Source: Linum tenue (taxonomy: Eukaryota > Streptophyta > Magnoliopsida > Malpighiales > Linaceae). From it: a DNA stretch of 64,000 bases. Location of the stretch: contig CAMGYJ010000002.1 in NCBI GenBank assembly GCA_946122785.1, positions 58,429,703 through 58,493,702 on the forward strand, read 5' to 3'. Made by a program: the position numbers and the translations under genes. Under the pieces are notes generated by a model. It saw only the letters and a list, made by a program, of their open reading frames with translations. It was not told the DNA's origin and searched no databases. Shown here piece by piece: positions 53,062-63,400 of this stretch (the stretch's first letter is position 1; each line of letters opens with the position of its first letter).

Positions 53062-54394
53062 CGCTCCGAACTTTCCTCCGTGAGGGGAACGCCTCCGAAC
53101 TCAGGGTTGTGCTTACGCCTGATCTCCGCTGTCAACCACGTGATGGATACTTGGCCCTTCGACAATGGTGGATTACCATCCGCATCGTGATCTCCCTTTT
53201 CTGGCGGACACAACCCGGTGACCGTCCATATAAAATGTTGCCAACCACTCATATTGACAACAACTTTAGGTGGTGGCGTAGAGTCCACACAAACAACATC
53301 ACCATCGATGGGGAGATCGGTTAGGATGGCGATGTCCTTAAGTGTGATGGTGCACTCGCCTTCACGAAAATTAAAGCAGTGTGTCTCCTTTCGCCATCTC
53401 TCTACCATCGCCGTGATGAGTTGGCGGTCGATCTTAATTCCATTGAAATGCCTAATCGAATCCAATCTTGCCCTTTTTAGAAAGGGCAAGATGACGTCGT
53501 TCCATTCAAGCACATTCGTTGTGCCCCTATAGCGGACTATATGGTATGCATCCTAGAGAAGAATTTAAATTTCACTATAAGTTGATGATTTATACATATA
53601 TAAATATATTATAAGATACAATTTATATATAAATCAAGGTTGTTTTAGAGAAATATACATTATCTAATAAACATTAATTTTAACATAACTAAAATAATTT
53701 TCTAAGATGCAATATTAATTAAATCAAGCAATTTTATAGAAACATACATTATCTAATAAACATTAATATTAACATAAATAAAATAATATCCAAATATATT
53801 ATTTTATTAATCGTATTGATTATTTTCAATAATTTAAAGCAATACAAGTACACTCGTAAGACTCTTAGAAACACAGTCTTTTTGACAGAAAAAGGGGGGA
53901 TCCGAGGATCGCTTAGAACCCGATTTTCCCAGGTCATGGGGGGATCATGATGATCGCTTAAGTCCCCATTTACTTAGACATGCATTTCTTTATAAAGAGT
54001 CTAAATAAGTATTGTATTGTATTGATTTAAATTATTGAAAAAAATCAATACGATTATCAATTAAGTAAATTATTGTACAAACAAATAAATTACTTTAACA
54101 AAATACAAATTACAAGTGATGATAAATATATGTACCTTGTGGTCGTTCCAAACGTCTCTTGAACGATGATTTGCTTGATCGTATAAAACTGTCGGATCAA
54201 TCGGTCCTTGATCAACATAATATCGTTGATTGAAAATATCAACATCGGGCCAACCTACGATAACATAACAATAACATAAATCATTAGTATATAAATTAAA
54301 TAAATCATTATAACAACAACAATTGGGAAAAATGAGTACGTACCGTTTGATAATCATCATAAAAAAGGTCCTCTTCTTGAGCGAAATCGGCCAT
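53052..54394 (-). CDS. Plant mobile domain (MAIN/MAIL1-like) gene inside the MULE, 224 aa
   Basis: Three exons, 54340-54394, 54136-54254 and 53052-53552, join in frame with GT-AG introns and leave an uninterrupted 224-residue product. Exon 1 starts MADFAQEEDLFYDDY. Exon 2 contains DQGPIDPTVLYDQANHRS, the usual start of plant mobile domain (PMD, aminotransferase-like) proteins. Exon 3 contains the PMD core: RHFNGIKIDRQLITAMVERW, ETHCFNFREGECTITLKDIA, then LTDLPIDGDVV. Typical PMD proteins are several hundred residues longer; here the frame ends in VPLTEESSERDS, right where the convergent transposase exon begins, so the C-terminal half is lost. Cellular MAIN and MAIL1 act in transposon silencing and meristem maintenance; element-borne PMDs are known in MULEs and gypsy elements, with unknown role. 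It may be expressed, but function is uncertain. Confidence 0.85.
53840..54019. repeat. Right arm of the 0.2-kb inverted repeat, in the PMD intron
   Basis: Inverted counterpart of 52,752-52,952, lying in the second intron of the mobile-domain gene. The two arms enclose its last coding exon and the tail of the transposase. They may be two insertions of one small repeat, or one copy inverted within the element. Confidence 0.9.
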
Positions 54395-54654
54395 TCTCTC
54401 GGAATCCGGACAGAGGTTCGACGGTTTTTTAGTGAAAACCAAAGAAAAAGTTTTTTGGAGGCAGATCGGACTTAGCCGCAACCAACAAAATCACTAATTC
54501 TAAGGTTTTCGGGTGGGGGTAGGGGGTGGGTAGAGAAAAATTAGAGGGAGAGAGGGGGGAGTGAGTTTGGTGTGCAGAAAAATGAAGGGGGGAGGGGGCT
54601 TATATAGGGTACAAACCGCGTGGGGGAGGGTCGTTTCGTCATTTTTCTTCAACG

Positions 54655-54965
54655 AAAACCGCGCCTCCAGAACGCGGTTTGCTTCTCCCGAACAGTCAAA
54701 CCGCGCCTCGGGGGCGCGGTTTGATTTTTCCAACAGTCAAACCATGCCTCGGGGACGCGGTTTGCTTGGGCGATGCGGATCGCCGTGCTGGCACACGTTT
54801 TGGCCTTCAGATCGCTCTCTTAATGAGCGGTTTGATGCACCGCCACGTGGACACGCGGTTTGACAGCCATGCAAGGTCAAACCGCTCCTTGGAGAAGCGT
54901 TTTGTGATGTTAACGCTGCCTTGAGGCGCGTTTTCATTAAAACCCGCTCGTGAGAGGCGCGGTTT
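54655..54965. repeat. Right subterminal array of AAACCGC...GCGGTTT hairpins
   Basis: About eight short inverted repeats of the same type as the left array, at about 54,655, 54,698, 54,739, 54,811, 54,838, 54,879, 54,912 and 54,939. The outer two correspond to the outer two of the left array within the terminal inverted repeat. The inner ones are similar but not collinear copies. Confidence 0.83.
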
Positions 54966-55057
54966 TATATAAACGATGGTATTTTTGGAAATTATTTGGT
55001 GAAGGTGGTATTTTTGTAAAAAAAAAAAATTAACTGTGGTAGTTTTGGATTTTTTCC
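54906..55057 (-). repeat. Right terminal inverted repeat of the MULE
   Basis: Inverted partner of 50,026-50,175 with the same block order. The perfect 9-base duplication AGAGTTATG follows immediately. Confidence 0.93.
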
Positions 55058-55066
55058 AGAGTTATG

Positions 55067-55439
55067 ATGTGAAGAAAGAGTTATAATTGGGGAGCAGATC
55101 TAGTCATTAACCAACCAAATTATTGACCATGAGTAACTTTTTCTTCAATTAAATTTATCTAGTTATATCTCTTTCATTTTAGTCCGAATTCAAATATGTT
55201 GTACATAGAAGTCATATTAATCATTATTTTTAAAATGACATTCACTTAGATATATTTTGGAACAAAAAAAATTGAGCCATATATTAACAGTCTATACTAT
55301 GATAGTAATTTTTTATGTACATAAAATTATATCATGAGAAGATGGAAGTGTAACATGATATTATGAACATACCTTTTTTTTTTTATAGAATAAATTAGTA
55401 TAGAATGATTGTATACATAATAATACGAATATATAAAAT
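55067..55439. other. Intergenic DNA
   Basis: AT-rich sequence. Nothing recognised. Confidence 0.4.
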
Positions 55440-55904
55440 ATTGTTTACCACCTTATATGAAAAAAAAGCCAAAATTTGTAGATCATAAAAAATTATTATG
55501 AACCCTCCTCATCTTCTGTGCAAAAAATTTCAAAATTTATATTAAAATGAAGGTGGTACAAATTGATATAAGGGTAGTAACGAGTGATAATGGAAGATCC
55601 GAAATTTTTTCTCAAAATATATCAAAAATCTATATTGTTTTGTAGATCACAATGAACTCGTACGATATATGCAAAAAAATAAAATTCAAAATCCGAATTA
55701 AAATAAATAAGATACAAGTTGACTGAAAAGGTGAAAAAATTAATAATAAATCTTTTAATCTCAACTCTTAGATCTTATCCCCCTCAAAACCAAAGAACCA
55801 AATTTAATTATAAATAAATGCATAGCTAATGGTTATCCACCCTACCCTAGGACGAGCCTATAATTGAATCAAAGGAAGCCACTAGTCAGTAGTATTGCAA
55901 ACAC
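55440..55904 (+). repeat. Direct repeat A (partner at 58,862-60,238)
   Basis: Shares with repeat B the words AAAATTTGTAGATCATA, GAGGTGGTACAAATTGAT-like, AATCTATATTGTTT, GATCACAATGAACTCGTAC-like, TAAATAAGATACAAGTTGA, AATCTTTTAATCTCAACTCT and CTACCCTAGGACGAGCCTAT in the same order. Similarity ends at GCAAACAC, where the inverted-repeat element begins. Confidence 0.85.
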
Positions 55905-57410
55905 AATTTCTCTATGGTGCACATAGCCTTTTTTGTGTATGTGCACACAAAGCCCTCATTGGTCCACCTCAGCAAAAGGACCACCCACTTAAAAATGAGT
56001 GGCCAGGAAGCAACGGCTGGAGGAAGGGGGAAAGAAGGGGAGGGAGCGGCTCAAAACGAAGCCGGCTAAGCTGAATGGTGGGTGAGGTTCCCAAAATTAG
56101 AGATTAAATATTGAAAATAAAACTCTGAAAATAATCACTCTCTCCTTTTCTCTTTCTTCAACCAAAATAATCACTCTTCTCCTTTTTTTTCTCTGAGACT
56201 CTCTCTCACAACCTTCTTCCTCATCTTTTTTCTCTCTCTCCACAATCTGCCATTGAAGAGAAGAAGAAAAATACCAAAGCTTCTTTCTTTCAAATCACTT
56301 TTCTCTTTTTTTCTCTGAAACTTCTTCTCTCACAACCTTCTTCCACATCTTTTTTTATTTCTCCACAGTCTGTCATTGGGGTTGAAATCACGGGGGTTAG
56401 GATTACTAAGCATGTTCAATATTTGGATAAATATGAGTTGTACTTGTACAAATTAAAATAGTAGGTATTCTTAGTTTATATATATAGAAATAGGTATTCT
56501 TATGTTGACATCTTCACGAATATGAGTTCAACCTGTACAAAATGACTCATTTGTAGTGAATATGAGTTGAAAATAATTTTGAATTGAGTTTACACAAGTA
56601 CTGGTTTCTGAACGATGAATACTAGTTTCTATAAATGATGAATATTACTTAAAACATACAAAATACTAGTTCGAATAAGAAACTAGTATTGTTACACAAT
56701 TATGAATATTAGTTCGAATAGAATGATGAATTATGTTGGGCTTAAACATGGAACATTGTTACGCAAACTATTATTGAAAAGCATATGAACTATTGAAAAA
56801 CATATGAACTATTATTCAAAACATATCAACAAGTATTCAACAGACAGATGAACAAATACTCCAGACACAAATGAATATTACTAACGGACAAAAAGAAAAA
56901 GGATCTTTATGTACTTTGTTCACTGTTAATAACAGTGTTGAATAGTGGTTTACATAGTACACAATATGCGTTGACATTTGTATGAATATAATTTGAACTA
57001 GTATCGAAGATGAGAATTTGAATAATTTTCAGTTAACACTAAATATGAGAATACATGTTGGAACTCATTCAATACTCTTCTTTTATGTTTCAACTTTTAA
57101 CTAATATGGGTATGCCACCTATTAGATATTTATAAATGCATGTTCTGAGTTTAGTTCAACTCATATTCACTACCAAGTACACTCAATTTGACGTGAGCTA
57201 AACTCATATTAATCGTCAATTTAAGTCATATTCAAAACCATGTAAACTTAAACTCAATGGCTATTCAACTTATATTCAATAATAGGCGAAGTCATATTCT
57301 TGTCAATTTAAATCATATTCGATATCATGTAAACTTAAATTCAGTGACATATGAGGGCTTTGTGTGCACATACACACAAAAAAGGCTATGTGCACCATAG
57401 CGAAATTGGC
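55905..57410. mobile_element. Inverted-repeat element with GGTGCACATAGCC ends
   Basis: The left end AATTTCTCTATGGTGCACAT and the inverted right end AATTTCGCTATGGTGCACAT continue as matching arms of about 50 bases through AGCCTTTTTTGTGT and GTGCACACAAAGCCCTCAT. Interior: a pyrimidine-rich tract with TCTCTC and CTTCTT runs (56,140-56,370) and AT-rich repeats. No protein. No target duplication could be set, so the class is unassigned. Confidence 0.65.
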
Positions 57411-58020
57411 GGACAATTTAAACATGAAACATTATTACGCAAACTATTATTGAAAAGCATATGAGCTATTATTCAAAACATATCAACAAGTATTCGACAT
57501 ATAGACGAACAAATACTCCAGACACAAACGAATATTACTAACGGACAAAACGAAAAAGGATCTTTATTTACTTTGTTTACTGTTAGTAATAGTGTTGAAT
57601 ACTGGTTTACATAGTACACAATATGCTTTGACATTTATATGAATATGAGTTGAACTAGTATCGAAGATGAGAATTTGAATAATTTTTAGTTAACACTAAA
57701 AATGAGAATACCTGTTGGAACTCATTCAATACTCTTCTTTTATGTTTCAACTTTTAACTAATATGGGTATGCCACCTATTAGATATTTGTAAATGCATGT
57801 TCTGAGTTTAGTTCAACTCATATTCACTACCAAGTAAACTCAATTTGACGCGAGCTAAACTCATATTAATCGTCCATTTAAGTCATATTCAAAACCATGT
57901 AAACTTAAACTCATTGGCTATTCAACTTATATTCAATAATAGGTGAAGTCATATTCTTGTCAATTTAAATCATATTCGATACCATGTAAACTTAAACTCA
58001 GTGACAAATTCAACTCATAT
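56740..58020 (+). repeat. Direct duplication of about 600 bases straddling the right end of the inverted-repeat element
   Basis: Copy 1 (about 56,740-57,345) and copy 2 (about 57,415-58,020) share long near-identical runs: CGCAAACTATTATTGAAAAG, CAAATACTCCAGACACAAA, GAAAAAGGATCTTTAT, CTAATATGGGTATGCCACCT and GCATGTTCTGAGTTTAGTTC. The right inverted arm of the preceding element lies exactly between the copies, so the duplication postdates or accompanied its insertion. Short CAACTCATATTCA words recur throughout. Confidence 0.85.
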
Positions 58021-58145
58021 TGAATACTAGTTCACTCATATTCCTTGTCATTTAGGTAACATTCAGTACCATGCAAACTTAAATTTAGTGACTGTCCAAC
58101 TCATATTCAAGCAGCACAAGACCAACCATAGGTTCCAACAAACGG

Positions 58146-58850
58146 GCAGGGCTAGATCCAAATGTACATGGGCCCATTTATTTCGTGTCGTGCTTGGCAC
58201 GGCCCGTCAGTTTTCGTGTCGTGCCATGCAAGCCCATTTGTTAACTTTGCTAGGCCCGGCCCAGGCACGGTTCGAATCGTGTCATGCCTATTCGTGCTCG
58301 TGTCATGCTCATATTCGTGTTTAATGAAAAAGACGAAAACAAAAGAGAGAATGAAAAGGAAGGTGAAAATTGGACGGATGAAGATAGTATTAACCGATAA
58401 TGTTTGAGAAAAGTAACAAATAAGGTGGAAAAGAAAATTGGAAGTATAGCGAGTATGATTTGGCTTTGTTTAATTCTTTGTCCATTTTTACTTATGTTAG
58501 TAATTACGTATATATCTTTTTGACACTTTTAACAACAACAAATAATTATTTTTCTACTTGTGTTTTGTAACATTTGAACCTATAATTCTTTTAATATTTA
58601 TTTTCTATCATATAAATATTATTTTCGTACCATGTTCGTTCTTATACTCAATAAAGTCTCGAAAATATTAGGCCCAACACGGCCCACTTATATACTGTGT
58701 CGTGCCCGTGCTCGTGCATGTGCCCATGAAGTTTAGGCCCGACACGGCCCATAAGTTATTCGTGCTCGTGCCGGGCTGGCCCATTTATTTCGTGCCCGTG
58801 CTCGTGTCGTGTTGTGCTAGCCCGTGGGCGGCACGGCCCGGTGCCCACCT
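58146..58850. mobile_element. Possible hAT (Ac-like) non-autonomous element
   Basis: Both ends are dense in GGCCCGGCACG, CGTGTCGTGC and GCCCGTGCTCG words in both orientations around an AT-rich centre, as in small Ac-like elements whose subterminal zones repeat such motifs. Exact ends and target duplication could not be found. Confidence 0.4.
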
Positions 58851-59399
58851 ACATCTACAAACCAATTACAACCTTATACAAAAATAACCAAAATTTGTAG
58901 ATCATACAAAATTATTATGGAGGTGGTACAAATTGATTTCAAGGTAGTACGAGTGATAATGAATGGTCCAAATTATTTTCTCAAAATATATAAAAAATCT
59001 ATATTGTTTGGTAAATCACAATGAACTCGTACCATATATGCACATAAAATTCAAAATCTAAATTAAAGTAAATAAGATACAAGTTGATTGAAAATCAGAT
59101 TGTGTGTAGTCCTTGTGGATAAGCTCACTGGTAGAATTAGATCGTGGCGTGCTAATAAACTGTCATATGCGAGTAAGCTCCAATTGATATCCTCTGTACT
59201 CTACTCTCTTGTTCAGTTCCGGATGAATATTTTTATACTGCCAAGGAAGCTCTTGGATCAAATTCATAAAATTTGTTAAGATTTCCTTTGGTTTGGAAAG
59301 GGCACGGGCCGTGCAAAGGTTGCGTGGGACGCTATTGCATTTCCTAAGAAGGAGGGAGGAATGGGACTGAAAGACCTGGAAAGCTGGAATATCGCTTTA

Positions 59400-59740
59400 C
59401 TTCCATTCCTTACTATTCTGCATATCCACTGAAGCAAGACTTCCCGCGAGCTAGGCCAATAACTTGAGCCAAACATGGCGGCAAAAACCTGCAGAGAAAA
59501 CAAACATGTGTAGAATAAATCTTGAACAGAATTACTACTCTAGACAAGTTGAAGCAGTGGGAGAAAGTGAATGAAACATCATGTGTGTTGTGTGGAACAG
59601 AGGAGGAAAATAGAACACATTTATTCTGCACATGTTCGTTTTCTCTACAAGTTTTTGCAGCCATGTTTGCCTCAAGTTATTGGCCTAGCTCGTGGGAAGT
59701 CTTCCTTCAGTGGATCTGCAGAATAGTAAGGAATGGAAGT
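59400..59740. repeat. 121-base inverted duplication inside the LINE (98-base spacer)
   Basis: 59,400-59,520 is the inverted, nearly identical copy of 59,619-59,740. Translated on opposite strands both give SLQVFAAMF, SSYWPSS, and LQWICRIVRNGSK. The transcript could fold into a long hairpin. Confidence 0.92.
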
Positions 59741-59808
59741 AAAGGTTTTGTGCAGGGGGCTATATGGTGCTGGTATCTTAGTGTTTTTTTGGAAGGAACA
59801 CTGCATTC

Positions 59809-59830
59809 ATATATATATATATATATATAT
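59809..59830. repeat. (AT)11 microsatellite
   Basis: A perfect AT dinucleotide run within the LINE reading frame. Confidence 0.9.
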
Positions 59831-60238
59831 CAAGGCAACAAGAAAGAATCCAGGCTGTTGATTCAGCAGTTAATTGAAGACTTCAATTTTTATGCTATGG
59901 AAAACTTTGCTTTTCTTACAGAAGTTAGGATGTCTCTTGTCTTTTAGTTAAGCGGCTTATGTAGTTCTGTTAGTTTTTTGTATACAGAACAGAGGAGCAG
60001 AGTTGCTCCTGGGTTTTTGCAGGTCCTGGTTTCCCCAGGCGGTGATTAGTGAAAGCTGATAATTACCGGGGGAAAAAGTGAAAAAAAGATTAAAAATCTT
60101 TTAATCTCAACTCTTAGATCTTATCCCACTCAAAACCAAAGAACCAAATTTAATTATAAATAAATGCATAGCTAATGGTTATCCAGCCTACCCTAGGACG
60201 AGCCTATAATTGAATCAACGGAAGCAGCAGTATTGCAA

Positions 60239-60491
60239 ACACCAGATAAGAAGAAAAACGGAAACCTCAATCGGGTACAGTTCTTGCCTAAGCTATTGCT
60301 ATACGTAAATAGAACCCTACCAATCGGTCGAAGCTCGCTCTGCTCTCTGTCTACAAGTAGGAAAAATGGTAACCAAAACAATAAAAAGTACAACAGACAC
60401 CGAAATGAAATTTTCAGGATCGCGAAAACCTGGTCCTCCCGTTGTTTTGCATATAGATACAGAGAAAGATAATGCTCCAAGAATCTCTTCT
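60239..60491. other. 3' flank of the MON2-like gene
   Basis: Probable 3' untranslated region of the gene on the minus strand. No other feature. Confidence 0.45.
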
Positions 60492-63400
60492 TCAGATATG
60501 AGTTGACCGCTGATCCTCCTTTTCAAGCCCAAGTTCTTTGGACACGAGTCTCAGCAGAACTTGAACACAGTCTCGCACTTTAGCTTCCCTGTCCCAATCA
60601 ATCATCAAACAGTTTCAGCATGAAGAGGTCGAGATTGTCACCGCAATCCCTACTAGTTTGTTTTGGAAGGTTTCCTTACCGTGTCATTATGAGCTCACAC
60701 AATGATGGGAACAGAACGAGCAAATGTGGACGCCTCTTCTGTTCTTCCTTGTCCGCCAAGCCATCTCTCAAATAAGGATGTAAAGGAAGGACAGTTGCTG
60801 TTTCGGGATGGATTTCGAGACATGCAAGCTCTTGAAGCACGTACTTGATCTCTTCCAGCCTAGTTCTTGGCAGCGGACGATCACCTACAGTTTGCGGGTA
60901 TGAAACAGAAACATTAAATATTAGTCTGTCTGGAGAAGTTCGCTAAGTGCAGCACAAGCTACGTACCCAAGTGTTTTTCATCAACTAGAAATCTGTTGAA
61001 TATGTAGTGGCATCGGCTTAGAAGGAGTGTGATCGCAATTTTGCTCACTTCAGATCTCGTAGAGTTCCAACTCGTCATTTCATTGTCACAACTGAGGTCA
61101 CATTACAACTATGTTACACTAAGTTCTTAGTGAATGGAAGAACATATCTCACAAAAAAGAGCTATAACTATAGAAATTTTCGCCAAGTGAGGACATTACC
61201 TGCTCAATGCAAATACCTTCTGCAAGCAATGCATGGAAAATCTGCTACAGTGGGGCGGCATAAGCTCGACTGTCTCAACCGGCAAAGAGCACGTTCGTGA
61301 TGCACAGCCATCCATCGTGGAAACTAGTCGTTGTAGAATCTGTACAAAATCAGAGCCATTGAGATAAGAATACAGCGGGCATCAATTTAGGAATCGTGGA
61401 TTTTAATTTTATCCCAGTTTCACAGAACTATACATCGACAGGGGCATCAGTCTGCAATTTAAGAATCTTGTCGCCTAGAACTTTCAAGAAGGCCATCTCG
61501 AGCGCCTCGTCTGCTTCAAGTGCTATGGGTGAGACAGAGGTGGTGGGAATGGCACGCCCACAGTAACCCAACAGGAATATTTCATACACGTCGGCAACTT
61601 CCTTCCACACACGTAGTCTGGCAGGCCGGCTAACTTCTGAATCAGGCTCACCGTCTTTGCAGACGTCATCGATGAGGATGCGATTGAAGCCTTCAACAGC
61701 AGCCCGCCAGAGTGAACCGTCTGGATTATCTCTTCTTGTCGTCATGCATCTGGCAAACATATTTTGAGATATTTTTAGGACTCTTCAGAGAAATTGAAAA
61801 ATTAGGATACTACATCTTTACTAAAATTTAAATTTTTTCGAAAATACAAAGCAAACACACCCTTACTACATAAAGTACCAAGGACACAAAAACAGTAATA
61901 AAGCACAATAGGACCATTACCTTCCAAGGCTTTGAATTATTTCCGGGAAAATGATATACTTCTCAACAGTCGGAGCTTGAAGCAAGAGTTCAACTAGCAC
62001 AGGGACTAGCTTCTCTGCAAAAGAATAATTTGAAATGACAGCCGCAGCTGGTCCGGAGCTCTGGGGTGGAGATTCAACTTGTTTTGAGAGGCCAGAACTA
62101 GCTCCACTCGGGGTTTCATTCTTTCTCTTCATTAGGTTGTCTAGGAAGAAAATTGTGATTAAATCAAAGTATTATTTCAAACGCATAAATCCCAAAAAAG
62201 GAGCATGTAACAAATGTGTACCAAGTCAATTCAATACCTGCAGTATTTTCTCCTAAGCTCGCTTGTTTAGCTACCTCATCCTCATCATGTAAAAGATCGG
62301 ACTTAGGAAGGTATTTGAAAATCTCCCTTAGCAAGATTAGCCACATTCCAGAGATTTGCTCACTTGGACGTAGCAAAGGTAAGACTTCCAGGACAGTACG
62401 CATCACAGGTGGAATGTGCCCCTAGAGAAGAAAGAATCAGTTCGATTAGACACGGTTCCATCATCTCAATGTGGATGAAAGATTAATACACCAGGGATGG
62501 AGAGTGCTTCTCTTACAAATTCAGCTTCAAAGTTTTCATTGGTCATCAGTGCTTGCTTAACAGCCAACTTTATGATATCAAGCACCTGAGAGAACATGTG
62601 ATCATCAAACATCTTATGTGCCTGCACATACAGTTCTCCTGCCAACATAGTAATGAGTTCAGTGAGGCATAAGTATAAGCACAAGTCACAGTAAAACAAG
62701 GGTTTGCCAGATGATCAGTAGCATCTTGAGCTCATAGACCTCATGAATTTCTATCATGATGGATGTAAATCTCAAATCGTGTTGCTCTTGTATGCATATG
62801 CAGCTAACGACACTACGGAAGTTTCAGGATGAAGTGGATTACCCAGACCATGTATGATCTCCTGCTTCACCTTGCTAGTTGCATTACCACCGTAGCTTAA
62901 TGGTCTTTGCATAACATACTCGTAAACTTCAAGTATCGAGACAAGGTAAGACATTGGCAGATTTCCCTGAATAGCACCCAAAGAAGGCAAAAAAATAAAC
63001 AATAGAAAGAAGGCTGGGAGTATGTACAATTGTGCTACATGCACAATCTGAGAAAGATAATAATGATAAGGCGGCAGGATTCAAGCTGCAATTGTTGCAC
63101 AAGATCTGGTTTAGTGATAACGAGATGACCTTGTGAGCATGAGAAATAACAGTTGTCTGAAGACAATTTATTGCAGCAATGGCAACCTCTTTGCTGCTAC
63201 TTAAAGTGCTATTCTTTACAAACAAAATCAACGACTCCCACCCTGCATGGATCCAAACATTATGCAAGATTCATGAGAACCTATTCTGTCGAAGGCACTA
63301 TGATAGGAGATAGGAAGCAAGTTCGCAGCTTACCTGCCCAAAAGTTTTTCAGGCCACTGAGAAATGGAAAGAACGAACGTAGCAAACGTGCTATTCCACC

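Larger units (their letters stand above)
50026..55057. mobile_element. Complete Mutator-like element (MULE) carrying a plant-mobile-domain gene
   Basis: The left end GGGAAAAATCCAAAACTACC and the inverted right end GGAAAAAATCCAAAACTACC differ by one base. AGAGTTATG flanks both sides exactly (50017-50025 and 55058-55066), the 9-base duplication diagnostic of Mutator. Inside are, from the left: a subterminal hairpin array, a 42-base tandem repeat, a disabled MuDR-type transposase (plus), a convergent plant-mobile-domain gene (minus), and a second hairpin array. Length is 5032 bases. Exact target duplication and well-matched ends suggest a fairly recent insertion, though its own transposase is broken, so it was probably mobilised by a relative. 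Confidence 0.96.
59095..60072 (+). pseudogene. 5'-truncated LINE with RT thumb and zinc-knuckle region
   Basis: The plus strand reads RIRSWRANKLSYASKLQLI, FILPRKLLDQIHKIC, FLWFGKG and KKEGGMGLKDLESWN, the end of the L1-type reverse transcriptase. Then comes the zf-RVT region (ITTLDKLKQW, CVLCGTEEENRTHLFCTC). Between them a 121-base inverted copy of the zf-RVT region is inserted. A frame of 141 codons remains open from 59,522 to 59,947 and includes an (AT)11 run read as alternating Tyr-Ile. It splits direct repeat B. No poly(A) tail is visible. Confidence 0.85.
58862..60238 (+). repeat. Direct repeat B, split by a LINE
   Basis: Second copy of repeat A, interrupted at 59,094/60,073 by LINE sequence. 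Its right edge CTATAATTGAATCAACGG to GCAAACAC adjoins the 3' flank of the MON2-like gene, so B is probably the original and A the duplicate. Confidence 0.8.

Noticed and set aside
53749..53937. 62-codon minus-strand frame MTWENRVLSDPRIPP...
   Set aside because: It lies in the PMD intron within the inverted-repeat arm, and the other arm has no conserved frame.
58088..58407. Overlapping frames of about 80 codons rich in Cys, His and Ser
   Set aside because: They come from GGCCCG/CGTGTCGTGC repeats of a probable small transposon; composition follows the repeat.
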